A DNA stretch of 64,000 bases from Psychrobacter urativorans (GTDB lineage: Bacteria; Pseudomonadota; Gammaproteobacteria; Pseudomonadales; Moraxellaceae). Every line of letters starts with the position of its first letter. Position 1 is the first letter of the stretch. The notes below the pieces were generated by a model. It did no database searches. It had not been told where the DNA came from and was given only the letters and a program-made list of their open reading frames with translations. This document shows, piece by piece, positions 45,601 through 54,078 of this stretch. Where the stretch lies: the NCBI RefSeq assembly GCF_904846675.1, contig NZ_CAJHBT010000004.1:62001-126000 (forward strand). The letters run 5' to 3'. Both the position numbers and the translations under genes were made by a program.

Positions 45601-48600
45601 TTCATACCCTAAAAGGTTCAGGGCGCATGGTTGGCGCTAATTATACCGGTGAGCTGGCATGGGCAATAGAAGATATGCTCAACCGTATTTTAGAGCAAGC
45701 TATCAAGGTCACTCCAGATATTGTCCAGTTGACTGATGATGTTTTAGCCGCCTATCCAGAATTAATGAATACCTTTGCAGAAGAAGAGGATGAAGCTAAT
45801 AATCCAAAAATTTATTCTGCCATGGTACCGTTATGGGTAGCTTGTGCACAGGTCTATAGTAAACAATATGGCGATGCGTTCAGTTATCCTGACGTACGCT
45901 CACAGTGGTTGTTACAGTCGCCCCCCAAACAGACAGATGGCCCTTCTACAAAAGCCATAACAATGGCCGCTGAAATGGCTAATGATGCCAAAGCTAGTAT
46001 AGAGAACATGTTACAGACCTTTCATACTGTGAATGAAATTATGGCAGATGCTCCTGCAGTAATGCCTAATCAAAGTAGAGAGGAACAAGAATTTTGTAAA
46101 ATTTTCGTTGAAGAGGCACAGACGTTATTAAAAAAAATTAATGACTTCGTCAGCGATAATGAATACCAATCCCAAATTGAGGTGAGTGATGAAGTCGTTC
46201 GCGCGTTTCATACTTTACGCGCCGCCTCTGGCTCAAGCGCCCTTGCAGCTATTAGTGAGGTCAGCGCTGCGATAGAACAAAGTTTAGAGCAATTTCAACA
46301 ACAAGATATCATGATGAATGCTCAGCATCTACAAGCACTCACTAAGTCAACGGCCCTAATAGAAGATTATTTAGTTGCTTATAAAGAAAGTGTACAACAG
46401 CAAAGTCAGCCTGTGGAGACGGACGCAAAAAGTCAGCAGGACTTGGCATCATTACAAGCGATGCTGGGTGAAATAGAAGTCACATCTGTCGGTCGTGATA
46501 GTAAGCTTAGTGTGGCACAGCTCCTTGACTGCGATATCGATGGACTACTAGATGCCGATTGCCAATTACGCACAGCATTTAGCAGATCTGACCTTGAGCA
46601 AATACAAGTTTATGTACGACAACAGTGCGCACAAATTGCACGCTTGGCGTCAAAAACGGCTGACTCTTCCAAGTTTACCTTGATACTCGGTGCCCTAAAC
46701 GAGGCTTATAGTTATATTACTGAGCATCCTAAAAGTGCACATAGCGAGCTTATACAAGCGCGCCTACTTGCTGGTCATGCGCAATTGGTCGACTTATTTG
46801 ATGCCTTGGCTGGCAGCATGTCTTTGAAAGTTGATAAGCAAGTGGTTGCAGATTTGCAGGCGCTGTCTACTTCCGATACTGATATTGAAACCAATATCAA
46901 GAATACTTTGTCCAATGACTTGATAAACGAGAAAGTAGATACAGCTAATAAAAATAGCGTTGAAGTCCTGCAATCTATCTTAACGCACCCTGTCGAGAGT
47001 ATACAAGCGGACGAGCTCCAGCTTGAAGCAATTGATACCGATATTGAGCTGCTAGAAATTTTTTTAGAAGAGGCGCAAGAGTTGGATAGCGCCATTGCGC
47101 AAACGTTCAGCAAATGGCGCGCTGATATTGATAGTATAGTGACATTGAAGATATTGCAGCGGTATTTGCACACCATTAAAGGTGGCGCGCGCATGGCAGG
47201 TATTCATAGTATTGGCGATTTGACCCATGAAGCCGAAAGCATCTACGAAGCTTTCGTTGAAGCGCGATTACAACCAACCCCGCAGTGGTTGACCATTATG
47301 CAAATGGTTCAAGACAGCTTGTCTTTACAGATTGACTATGTGGTGCGTTACCAAGAGTCATTTTTTGCACATGAATTAATCGCTCAGCTACAACAATTCG
47401 AAAAAACGGACCAGTTACCAGTAACGGTCACATTGGTATTACCAGCGCTACAAAATCATATGAGCGGTGATGATAGCGAGACCGTAATAGATGGTGGTAT
47501 CGCTATCGATAAGGCTTCTAAGATTGTGAGTCTTGACAGTCTTATTGCCCTGTCATGGGTTGATGGTTTGCCTGACCCTGATATTTTAGAGGTGTTCTTA
47601 GAAGAGGCTGATGAGCTGATTGCCAGCAGTACTAAGTACTTGCAGTTATTCTTGAGCAACATCAGCGATATTGTGGCTCTACAAGCGTTACAGCGTGATT
47701 TGCATACCATCAAAGGTGGCGCACGTATGGTGGCTGCCAATGGTATTGCAGATTTGGCGCATGAAATGGAAACTGTCTATGAAGAGTTGGCTATTCGCCG
47801 CCGCCCTGCGACCAAAATGGTTGCGCAATTACTGGTCACTTGTCATGATTGGTTGGCCGATGCCGTATTTATCCTTAAACATCACCTTAACCCCCCGATA
47901 CCTTCTGCATTAGTAGCTGCCTTACAGCAGTTTAGCAAAAACCCTGATAGTCTAAAAAGTGTTCCTGTTGAGTCCCTACAATTGCAGCTTAATGCTATTT
48001 TTGCGGCGAAGACCAAGCGTGAGTCAGTGCGCGGCGTTGATGATATCAGTGTAATGCCATCGATGGCGGGTAGCTTTGTTGAGCAAGAGCAAAGCAGCAG
48101 CAGTAACGAGATGATTCGTATCTCAGGCAACTTGATTGAGCACATGATTAACCTATCAGGTGAGTCGGCGATTAACCGTGCGCGTATTGATATGGGTATG
48201 AGCAGTCTGACCAATAGTATTGAAGAGATGGGTACGACGGTACAGCGTCTAGCAGACCAATTGCGCCGGATGGAGAGTGAACTTGAGCAGCAGATTTTAT
48301 CGCAAATCTATGATGAAGAGTTGCTAAAAAATGAAAGCTTTGATCCACTGGAGATGGATCAATATTCCTCTCTAAATCAGTTATCGAAATCTTTAACAGA
48401 GTCGGCTTCCGACTTAATTGATATTAATGGAACTTTGTTAGAGAAAACCCGTGATAGCGAAAGCTTGTTATTACAATTATCACGGACGCAAACGGAACTG
48501 CAAGATGGGTTGATGAACTCACGGATGGTGCCTTTCGAGCGTTTGACACCGCGTCTGGAGCGCATTGTACGGCAGACAGCCAATGAGCTTAATAAGATTG

Positions 48601-49970
48601 TAGAGCTTACGATTGTCAATGCGGATGATGAGATGGACAGAACCATTCTTGAGCGCATTACGTCACCACTTGAGCACATGCTACGAAATGCGGTGGATCA
48701 CGGTATTGAAAGCCCGCAGGTCCGTCTTAATGCTGGCAAGAGTCGCAGTGGTCACATCACGTTAGAGGTTTTGCGTGAAGGTAGTGAAGTGGTCATTAAT
48801 TTGACTGATGATGGTCGCGGTATTAATGTTGATGCCGTACGCCGAAAGGCGGTCTCTCAAGGTCTTATTGATGCTCATGATAATAGATTGTCTGAGCTTG
48901 ATGTCATGCAATATATCTTTAATGCCGGTTTGACTACCAGCCAGAAAGTCACGCAAATCTCAGGGCGCGGAGTAGGGATGGATGTGGTCATCAGCGAGGT
49001 CCGTCAGTTAGGCGGCGTGGTGACAGTAACTTCTGAGCCTGGGCAAGGGTCGCGCTTTACCATGCGCTTACCGCTCACTGTGGCGGTGTCCGATGCTTTA
49101 GTAGTACGAGCAGCGGATAGTTATTATGCCATTCCTTTAGTGCAGATTGAGCGGGTGGTGCGCGTCAACCCTGAGAAACTCTACGATTACTATCAGTCGG
49201 GTCAGGCCACTATGCGTATCGAAGAGGCGGATTACCGTGTTCGTTATTTAAATGATATTTTAACGGGCAATAAGCTCAATGAGCTGATTGTTAGTACCAA
49301 TACTAGCTTGCCCGTTATCATTGTCAAAAACCGCGCAGGACAAAGTTTGGCGCTACAAGTCGATCAAATCGCCGGCTCACGTATCGAGGTGGTGGTAAAA
49401 CCGCTTGGCAAGCAGCTGTCGCATTTAGCAGGTATCTCAGCGGCAACTATTATGGGTGATGGTTCAGTAATGCTGATTTTAGATTTAATAGCGTTATTAC
49501 GTAATGTTCCAGCACACAAAGATAACGCGCAAATGGTAGCTTCGCAAGCTCGTATTAATGATGTGCCCCAAGTAGGCCATCAGCCAACGGTACTAGTGGT
49601 TGATGACTCAGTGACGGTTCGAAAGGTCACCTCGCGCTTCTTAGAGCGCCAAGGAATCACAGCAGTGGTGGCAAAAGATGGCATAGATGCCATTGAAATA
49701 TTGCAAGAGTTGACGCCTGACTTGATTCTATTGGATATCGAGATGCCGCGAATGGATGGCTTCGAGGTAGCAACCCAAGTCCGATTTGATAAGCGTCTAC
49801 ACCACATACCTATTATTATGATTACTTCAAGAACGGGTGAGAAGCATCGTGAGCGTGCCTTTGAGATTGGCGTCAACGACTATATGGGTAAACCTTTCCA
49901 AGAGAAGGAGTTGTTACGTAAAATCCAGGATCTATTGGACTCAAAAATGAGTATCACTCATAATGAATAA
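42678..49970 (+). CDS. chpA: Hybrid chemosensory histidine kinase ChpA with multiple Hpt domains
   Basis: This 2430-residue protein is the kinase of the Pil-Chp twitching pathway. The Hpt-like domains carry phosphoacceptor histidines at about H752 (FHVLKGAGR), H976 (FHTLKGSGR), H1178 (FHTLRAASG, degenerate), H1498 (LHTIKGGAR) and H1676 (LHTIKGGAR). A CheA-type dimerisation region follows, then the ATPase with the N-box HMLRNAVDHGIESP (about 2003) and G boxes NLTDDGRGIN and GRGVGMDVV, a CheW domain (from about 2137), and a receiver domain with LVVDDSVTV (about 2307) and LLDIEMPRMDG (phosphoacceptor about D2352). P. aeruginosa ChpA has the same overall order. The gene follows pilJ and the ATG is preceded by AGGATAATC. 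Confidence 0.96.
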   Translation: MKNQPNEMVTLEWLLPLFNQQLSQLSDGWQVDADTVDPEDATNFKNTTNLKNPISFEVMEHDYHQLSGALIMANLPRLAELAAKLSLLAEIGYQDVLNDEQYKKARFAHQLLQYELTQYVQIGSYRGSLIIKTIEVLARIITKTTTTSEQMEDLQTQALLSNDSPTHTVTHYPAIPYQEVTVATPTVLTVIPLQAPQYQQLLTVWRHQAQRLLAENNNQPSILVLLEKVSHYLWQSTKSSLQQRLWCMTELWLNNLAQNKRPLPIHYTALLASLERVIDAYSLQAGQDISSLTVQDTAQSDSSADLQDSNSLSHDFLAPHLLESLIADIYIQLSGLTHISAHAQTLLSHLPESTDANLRFLPRILSEIETVIFALDQPQTLLEPLQKIKKQLSMRGWTFYESQVSRIIVDLIDSAESESVFAQMQWQIEHQLQELYSAIYDIEQSIRNKIGDGMSVASTNSAAVSEQEITTQQSGPIAPDDGALRQLRIAVEDVKHHFNDYVQRQQPYLLPRAETFAEIGDAFDDMGLTAAREVTNKISLLFAQIEACDISALGWGLTQALADGLSSIELLLDYLAQQVFDQPLLTHSAAYIDKAEQLLTELIYNPIDDAAATDSQPTDVSSKASAHDVVRYDDDGEIGVDLNVTAVVSADTNNDAYYGNANNVDNATDAKYFHSASNSNNEALDSTIVESAALQVARTQLQPDSVEVDEEIRDIFIEEANEIISDLEDFLPIWAQDSQDLTPLTEVCRGFHVLKGAGRTVGAFSISEMAWAIESLLNRILDKTLSVTDQVVDLVLQTTQHLPILVADFTAQRPPSTDPALTILQSSNTVAGQPLDYGMSPPADPDIEQQSDSIDIDATSADINTDDNVSNDANGSITDSADNTNSVADDDEVDGYHNNNLDTRPITDAQLPAILTPFIAVAEQLPSDTQDADPDIKKIFIEEAEEVLAEITPLCRLWKQAPETLTVLPDIRRGFHTLKGSGRMVGANYTGELAWAIEDMLNRILEQAIKVTPDIVQLTDDVLAAYPELMNTFAEEEDEANNPKIYSAMVPLWVACAQVYSKQYGDAFSYPDVRSQWLLQSPPKQTDGPSTKAITMAAEMANDAKASIENMLQTFHTVNEIMADAPAVMPNQSREEQEFCKIFVEEAQTLLKKINDFVSDNEYQSQIEVSDEVVRAFHTLRAASGSSALAAISEVSAAIEQSLEQFQQQDIMMNAQHLQALTKSTALIEDYLVAYKESVQQQSQPVETDAKSQQDLASLQAMLGEIEVTSVGRDSKLSVAQLLDCDIDGLLDADCQLRTAFSRSDLEQIQVYVRQQCAQIARLASKTADSSKFTLILGALNEAYSYITEHPKSAHSELIQARLLAGHAQLVDLFDALAGSMSLKVDKQVVADLQALSTSDTDIETNIKNTLSNDLINEKVDTANKNSVEVLQSILTHPVESIQADELQLEAIDTDIELLEIFLEEAQELDSAIAQTFSKWRADIDSIVTLKILQRYLHTIKGGARMAGIHSIGDLTHEAESIYEAFVEARLQPTPQWLTIMQMVQDSLSLQIDYVVRYQESFFAHELIAQLQQFEKTDQLPVTVTLVLPALQNHMSGDDSETVIDGGIAIDKASKIVSLDSLIALSWVDGLPDPDILEVFLEEADELIASSTKYLQLFLSNISDIVALQALQRDLHTIKGGARMVAANGIADLAHEMETVYEELAIRRRPATKMVAQLLVTCHDWLADAVFILKHHLNPPIPSALVAALQQFSKNPDSLKSVPVESLQLQLNAIFAAKTKRESVRGVDDISVMPSMAGSFVEQEQSSSSNEMIRISGNLIEHMINLSGESAINRARIDMGMSSLTNSIEEMGTTVQRLADQLRRMESELEQQILSQIYDEELLKNESFDPLEMDQYSSLNQLSKSLTESASDLIDINGTLLEKTRDSESLLLQLSRTQTELQDGLMNSRMVPFERLTPRLERIVRQTANELNKIVELTIVNADDEMDRTILERITSPLEHMLRNAVDHGIESPQVRLNAGKSRSGHITLEVLREGSEVVINLTDDGRGINVDAVRRKAVSQGLIDAHDNRLSELDVMQYIFNAGLTTSQKVTQISGRGVGMDVVISEVRQLGGVVTVTSEPGQGSRFTMRLPLTVAVSDALVVRAADSYYAIPLVQIERVVRVNPEKLYDYYQSGQATMRIEEADYRVRYLNDILTGNKLNELIVSTNTSLPVIIVKNRAGQSLALQVDQIAGSRIEVVVKPLGKQLSHLAGISAATIMGDGSVMLILDLIALLRNVPAHKDNAQMVASQARINDVPQVGHQPTVLVVDDSVTVRKVTSRFLERQGITAVVAKDGIDAIEILQELTPDLILLDIEMPRMDGFEVATQVRFDKRLHHIPIIMITSRTGEKHRERAFEIGVNDYMGKPFQEKELLRKIQDLLDSKMSITHNE

Positions 49971-50181
49971 CACTTGGGTAGCCCTATTACGCCGATTTAT
50001 ATTTTATTGCCGCATCACTTTAATAAAAGTATGGTTAAAACCTTACCGCGTATACTCAACTGGCATAACGATTGGCGTTGTTAGGTCCTCAATACTATCC
50101 AGCGGCTACGCTCTGGGCACTGCCTTTTACGTTAATGAGATGAGTACTGATTTTTCTGAACCCCAACCTTCTCAACCTTAA
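49963..50181 (+). CDS. Small hypothetical ORF overlapping the chpA stop
   Basis: A 72-codon frame starts at an ATG that overlaps the chpA stop (ATGAATAA), a geometry compatible with translational coupling. The predicted peptide is hydrophobic and basic in its first half (RRFIFYCRITLIKVWLKPYR) and ends in a polar Glu/Pro/Ser tail. I recognise no family, and no dedicated ribosome-binding site is evident apart from chpA translation. It may be spurious; the region would otherwise be a 280-bp gap. Confidence 0.25.
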   Translation: MNNTWVALLRRFIFYCRITLIKVWLKPYRVYSTGITIGVVRSSILSSGYALGTAFYVNEMSTDFSEPQPSQP

Positions 50182-50250
50182 TATTCTTCACTTTAACGTC
50201 TTAGCCCTTAGTCTTTAATATTTTTTATTTTAATCTATGATGAGCGATCC

Positions 50251-50838
50251 ATGAACCAAGTAAGAAAACATACGTTTGAAGCAGTAAGTCTGCTGACAGC
50301 GGACAATGGCATGCTTGATGTGACCCTTGTTCCTGCTATTAATCAGCCTGACTGGATTATCCCTAGTAGCTTAATCCTTAGCGTTGATAATTATGACGAT
50401 CGCATTTGGACTTATCTGTGGCAGCAGCAAGAAGTGATGGTATTTCATCTACTACCATGCGATCAAACCCCAGATAAACTCATTGTGTTAGAGGGAAATA
50501 CGACGGTGCATCGATTGGCGTTGCAGACCGCAGGCGAGCTGCGTGAGCTAAAGGTCAGAATCTCCGATGTTAAAGACGCAGAATTGCCTGAACGTTATGT
50601 TGATGTTGCCATTAGCAATATTGACTATAATAAAGCCAAAGACGATGGATTCAATATCTATAAGCAGATCAGTAGTGAAGATGAGGGCGAAAACAACAGA
50701 CAAGATATAGTCGAAGAACACTTCAGAGAAAATGTGGTGTTATCCTACTTATTCCAAACGGTTGTTATTGATGACATCCCTTATATCGTACCCGATTTGG
50801 ATAAAATTTCTCACCAGTTAGTTGATTTAGACAGTTAG
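50251..50838 (+). CDS. CheW-fold-like protein of the pil-chp cluster, possibly ChpC
   Basis: This 195-residue protein is not recognised with confidence. Its layout is like a divergent CheW domain: LVPAINQPDWIIPSSLILSV near the start, a W-x-x-Q-Q-E-V-MVFHLLP strand, and a closing strand pair FQTVVIDDIPYIVPDLDKIS. In Pseudomonas a CheW-like gene, chpC, lies downstream of chpA. Position and pattern suggest the same role, an alternative scaffold linking receptors to ChpA, but the central NVRG-type CheW motif is missing. An acidic insert (SSEDEGENNRQD) lies in the middle. Confidence 0.55.
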   Translation: MNQVRKHTFEAVSLLTADNGMLDVTLVPAINQPDWIIPSSLILSVDNYDDRIWTYLWQQQEVMVFHLLPCDQTPDKLIVLEGNTTVHRLALQTAGELRELKVRISDVKDAELPERYVDVAISNIDYNKAKDDGFNIYKQISSEDEGENNRQDIVEEHFRENVVLSYLFQTVVIDDIPYIVPDLDKISHQLVDLDS

Positions 50839-50971
50839 AATAAAGTGCTTTATCAATGATAAATAATAGTAAAATATTTCCGGAAACAATTTGTTTATAA
50901 GTATTTTATTAAAGCATATTGTATCAAGATACAATAGGGCGTTTAGATCAGCATCGCTAAAAAGGGTATTT

Positions 50972-51496
50972 ATGAATAAGGGTAATGTCAGCGTGCAAAA
51001 GTGGCCAGCTAGTAGCCGAGTGTTTCACTGGATCAGCGCATTATTATTGCTAGGGACGTGGCTGCTCATGTTGCTATACAGCTATACCGATAGTAAGGTA
51101 TATATCGGTTTGCATAAAGCCTTTGGTATCAGTGTATTGTTTTGGATGATTGCGCGGGTGATTAATCGTGTGTTTATGAAAGCACCACCCTCGGTGCCGA
51201 TGCCTAAATGGCAAGCCATAATAGCCCACTTAACCCATTTTGCTTTGTATGCCTTGCTGATTGCTATGCCAATAACCGGACTGTTGATGTCAGTTTATGG
51301 GGGACGTCCGGTTGATATGTTTGGTCTGTTCCAAATTCCGGTATTTGTGACCCCAGATCGAGGTATGGCACGTTTCTATAATGATGTACATGCTGATATC
51401 ATTTGGCCGATGATTATCGCGTTTACCTTAGCGCATATTGGCGCGGCGTTATACCATCAGTTTATCAAAAAAGATGGTTTAATGGATCGTATGTAA
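50972..51496 (+). CDS. Cytochrome b561
   Basis: I used ATG 50972 (174 residues), eight bases after AAGGG; the upstream ATG at 50891 gives a non-family leader. Four membrane helices are present with paired histidines that ligate two haems b: WPASSRVFHWISALLLLG, then YIGLHKAFGI, HLTHFALYALLIAMPITGLLM and HADIIWPMIIAFTLAHIGAALYHQF. These small b561 proteins of the bacterial (CybB-like) type transfer electrons from quinol to acceptors such as superoxide. The gene is monocistronic with a strong downstream terminator shared with minE. Confidence 0.92.
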   Translation: MNKGNVSVQKWPASSRVFHWISALLLLGTWLLMLLYSYTDSKVYIGLHKAFGISVLFWMIARVINRVFMKAPPSVPMPKWQAIIAHLTHFALYALLIAMPITGLLMSVYGGRPVDMFGLFQIPVFVTPDRGMARFYNDVHADIIWPMIIAFTLAHIGAALYHQFIKKDGLMDRM

Positions 51497-51578
51497 TAGT
51501 GGTTCATTGATATTAAGCTGCCGAAAAAAAGGTATTACTGATAAAAAAGCACAACTAACAACGAAGAATATGAGCCAT

Positions 51579-51615
51579 AAAAAATGCCCTAAGTATCAAG
51601 CTTAGGGCATTTTTT
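51579..51615. terminator. Bidirectional terminator between cytochrome b561 and minE
   Basis: A 15-bp arm AAAAAATGCCCTAAG (51579-51593) pairs with CTTAGGGCATTTTTT (51601-51615) around a 7-nt loop. Both A and T runs make it usable in both directions. Confidence 0.93.
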
Positions 51616-51658
51616 CGAACACTTAAAATGTTTGTTGATTTACTGAATATTGCTATAC

Positions 51659-51949
51659 TTATTTTTTATGCTCAGGCAAGCTAATGTTCATCTCAAGCAC
51701 ATCAAGGGTATCTTCATGACGATGGTTGATATTCACATCATCAATCTGTACACCATTGACATATTTATTCACCACTTCAAGTATTTCACGTTTCATTTTT
51801 TCGATACGATCAGTAGTTAAGCGATTATTTAAACGGTTTTCACTGGCAACGATAACTTTTAGGCGCTCAGTTGCCATATTGGCACTACCCGCATCGCCAG
51901 CATCATCTGTACCGAATAAGTTACTCCAAAATCCTTTTTTCTTGCTCAT
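51659..51949 (-). CDS. minE: Cell division topological specificity factor MinE
   Basis: This 96-residue protein is longer at the N-terminus than E. coli MinE (88). The anti-MinCD segment (about residues 24-42) reads [18 protein letters not shown], followed by the dimerisation region with [13 protein letters not shown] and ending in [12 protein letters not shown]. MinE drives MinD off the membrane and makes the Min system oscillate. It starts two bases after the minD stop, implying translational coupling. Confidence 0.94.
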   Translation of the reverse strand: MSKKKGFWSNLFGTDDAGDAGSANMATERLKVIVASENRLNNRLTTDRIEKMKREILEVVNKYVNGVQIDDVNINHRHEDTLDVLEMNISLPEHKK

Positions 51950-51951
51950 TA

Positions 51952-52764
51952 TTAACCTCCAAACCAGCGCTGTAAGAAACTCTTTTTCTTCACGTCAATA
52001 TGACGTAGGGGTCGCTCTTCACCTAAGAAGCGGGCGACGATATCGTCATAGCATTGACCAGCAACTGAGTCAGTATAATGAATGACTGGCTCGCCATGGT
52101 TAGAGGCTTCAAGCACAGAGTGACTCTCGGGAATAACACCTAATAATGGCACTTTCAAGATGTCGTTAGAGATGGTTTCAATACTCATCATCTCATTGAC
52201 CGCTGCGCGTTCCGCATTATAGCGCGTGATGATCAAATGCTCACGTATTGAACCTTTGTCTTCTTCAACTTTTTTGGTGCGGCTTTGCAGAATACCAATA
52301 ATACGATCAGAGTCACGTACTGAAGAAATCTCAGGGTTAGTAACGATAATGGCCTCGTCGGCATGATACATGGCCAGCTGAGCGCCGCGTTCAATACCTG
52401 CTGGCGAATCACAGATTATATAGTCAAATTGCTTAGACAGCTCCTCCATGACTTCCGCTACGCCCTCGTTAGTCAACGCATCTTTATCACGCGTTTGGCT
52501 GGCAGGCAGGATATATAAATTTTCCAGCTGCTTGTCCTTAACCAAGGCTTGTGACAGGCGGGCATTGCCTTTAATGACATCAACAAAGTCATAAACAATA
52601 CGATTTTCACAGCCCATAATCAAATCTAGATTACGCAAGCCCACATCAAAATCGATAACCACTGTCTTATAGCCACGTAATGCTAAACCGGCGGCAAAAG
52701 AAGCACTGGTCGTGGTTTTGCCCACACCGCCTTTACCTGAAGTGATTACAACAATCTTTGCCAC
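51952..52764 (-). CDS. minD: Septum site-determining ATPase MinD
   Basis: The start is GTG at 52764, with AGGAG nine bases upstream. The 270-residue protein begins [20 protein letters not shown] with the deviant Walker A (K11, K16), then [26 protein letters not shown], a hallmark of MinD, and [15 protein letters not shown]. The C-terminus ends [12 protein letters not shown], the amphipathic membrane-targeting helix. MinD recruits MinC to the membrane and is stimulated by MinE. It lies downstream of minC by 225 bp. Confidence 0.97.
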   Translation of the reverse strand: MAKIVVITSGKGGVGKTTTSASFAAGLALRGYKTVVIDFDVGLRNLDLIMGCENRIVYDFVDVIKGNARLSQALVKDKQLENLYILPASQTRDKDALTNEGVAEVMEELSKQFDYIICDSPAGIERGAQLAMYHADEAIIVTNPEISSVRDSDRIIGILQSRTKKVEEDKGSIREHLIITRYNAERAAVNEMMSIETISNDILKVPLLGVIPESHSVLEASNHGEPVIHYTDSVAGQCYDDIVARFLGEERPLRHIDVKKKSFLQRWFGG

Positions 52765-52989
52765 AATGGCACACTCCTATCAATCAATGGGATGTCTGTT
52801 AAATAAAACAGCGCGTTCGCTTATGAGATAACTATACTCTGCGTGTGTAAGACTAGCATAAATAATCAAAAATTTATAGCAAGTCTGCATGAAACGACAA
52901 AATACGACTAAAATAAATAGGACGTCATTACGCAGATTATAAATCTTCTCGCTTTTACTATCTTGTTATATAAACATAACAAAATGATT

Positions 52990-53817
52990 TTATACAGTAT
53001 CGATTACTTTAAACACCAAGCCTTGACCTTCAACAAAGCGCACTTCTACTGCTTTATCAATGACCTCTTCTGGTAAGTTATCACGCAAGCAGTAGGTGCC
53101 GGCGACTGATACTAGGCTGGGGTTAAAAATTTGGCAAAAGATACGAACGTCTTTATCACCGGTGGCACCTGCAACCAAACGTCCTTGCGCGCGTCCGTAG
53201 ACATGCAAGTTATTATCAGTGATGGCTTCAGCGCCACTATTAACGCTATTGGTTAATATTAAATCACCGCCAACATGGTTCAAGCTTTGGCCTGAGCGCA
53301 GCATTTGGTCATAGATTAAACTGGTAATGTGTTCTGCACTAAGGAAAGTTTCTGTAGGCGCGGATGTTGCGTCAGGAGAATCTTCGACGGTCGAGGGAAT
53401 GACCGCATTATCAAGTGGTGCTTCAGAGGCCGTACTAACCGCTGCTTGACTGATCTGAGTCGTTGGTTTTTTACTGGGTAAAATGCGTTCAATACGCTTG
53501 CCATCTGCTGGGAATATCGCCAGTCGTTGCGCACGCGCTTGTTCTTCAAGCACTCCTGTGACCACGCCAATCGGTTGTAGTCCCCACGACCATAGCAGCT
53601 CTACTAATGCGGATAAATCTTGCACAATATCGCTGTCGATAATGACCGGAATATTGCTGGTTTTATTACTGAGCATTCCTGTAAGCTGCGTATCAATTGC
53701 CACTAGGTCGTCAGTATTTATTTGCAAGCGTGAAAAAGTTAGCATTTTCCCATAGAAGGTCATAGCAGACGCGGTTGTTGGGGTCAGTATGTGGTTGTCT
53801 GTATCCGAAATCGTCAT
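52990..53817 (-). CDS. minC: Septum site-determining protein MinC
   Basis: This 275-residue protein has an N-terminal domain of about 115 residues, then a Ser/Thr/Ala-rich linker, then the C-terminal right-handed beta-helix (about 170-275) with the conserved GGDLILTNSVNSGAEAITDNN, HVYGRAQGRLVAGATGDKD and RIFCQIFNPSLVSVAGTY. MinC inhibits FtsZ ring formation away from mid-cell. The linker is longer than in E. coli (231 residues), accounting for the extra length. The upstream region has a 20-bp tandem repeat. Confidence 0.94.
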   Translation of the reverse strand: MTISDTDNHILTPTTASAMTFYGKMLTFSRLQINTDDLVAIDTQLTGMLSNKTSNIPVIIDSDIVQDLSALVELLWSWGLQPIGVVTGVLEEQARAQRLAIFPADGKRIERILPSKKPTTQISQAAVSTASEAPLDNAVIPSTVEDSPDATSAPTETFLSAEHITSLIYDQMLRSGQSLNHVGGDLILTNSVNSGAEAITDNNLHVYGRAQGRLVAGATGDKDVRIFCQIFNPSLVSVAGTYCLRDNLPEEVIDKAVEVRFVEGQGLVFKVIDTV

Positions 53818-53956
53818 AATGTCAGTCCTTAAAAGTCAGTCACAGTCGTTATTATTATTAGTTATGTGAATACTAGTTATCTAAGCAATGAGTCAGTTAA
53901 GCAATTATTAAATGAATATTTCTTAGGCGATTGAGGTTTACGCAACAGCTTAAACC

Positions 53957-53996
53957 TATCCATGAGCAGTGTACTATATCCATGAGCCGTGTACTA
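53957..53996. repeat. 20-bp tandem repeat upstream of minC
   Basis: Two adjacent 20-bp copies of TATCCATGAGCAGTGTACTA (53957-53976 and 53977-53996) differ at one position (A/C at position 12). They lie about 140-180 bp upstream of the minC start, in the presumed min promoter region. Confidence 0.85.
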
Positions 53997-54078
53997 CCAA
54001 GTGTAATCCTACTCGTTATAAAATGCACTGAATGTTGGTATGCTAGCTATTTTCCATAAACCTCAATTATTATGTCTA

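Noticed and set aside
46775-47194. 139-codon minus-strand frame inside chpA
   Set aside because: Fully contained in the ChpA coding region, with serine-rich antisense composition.
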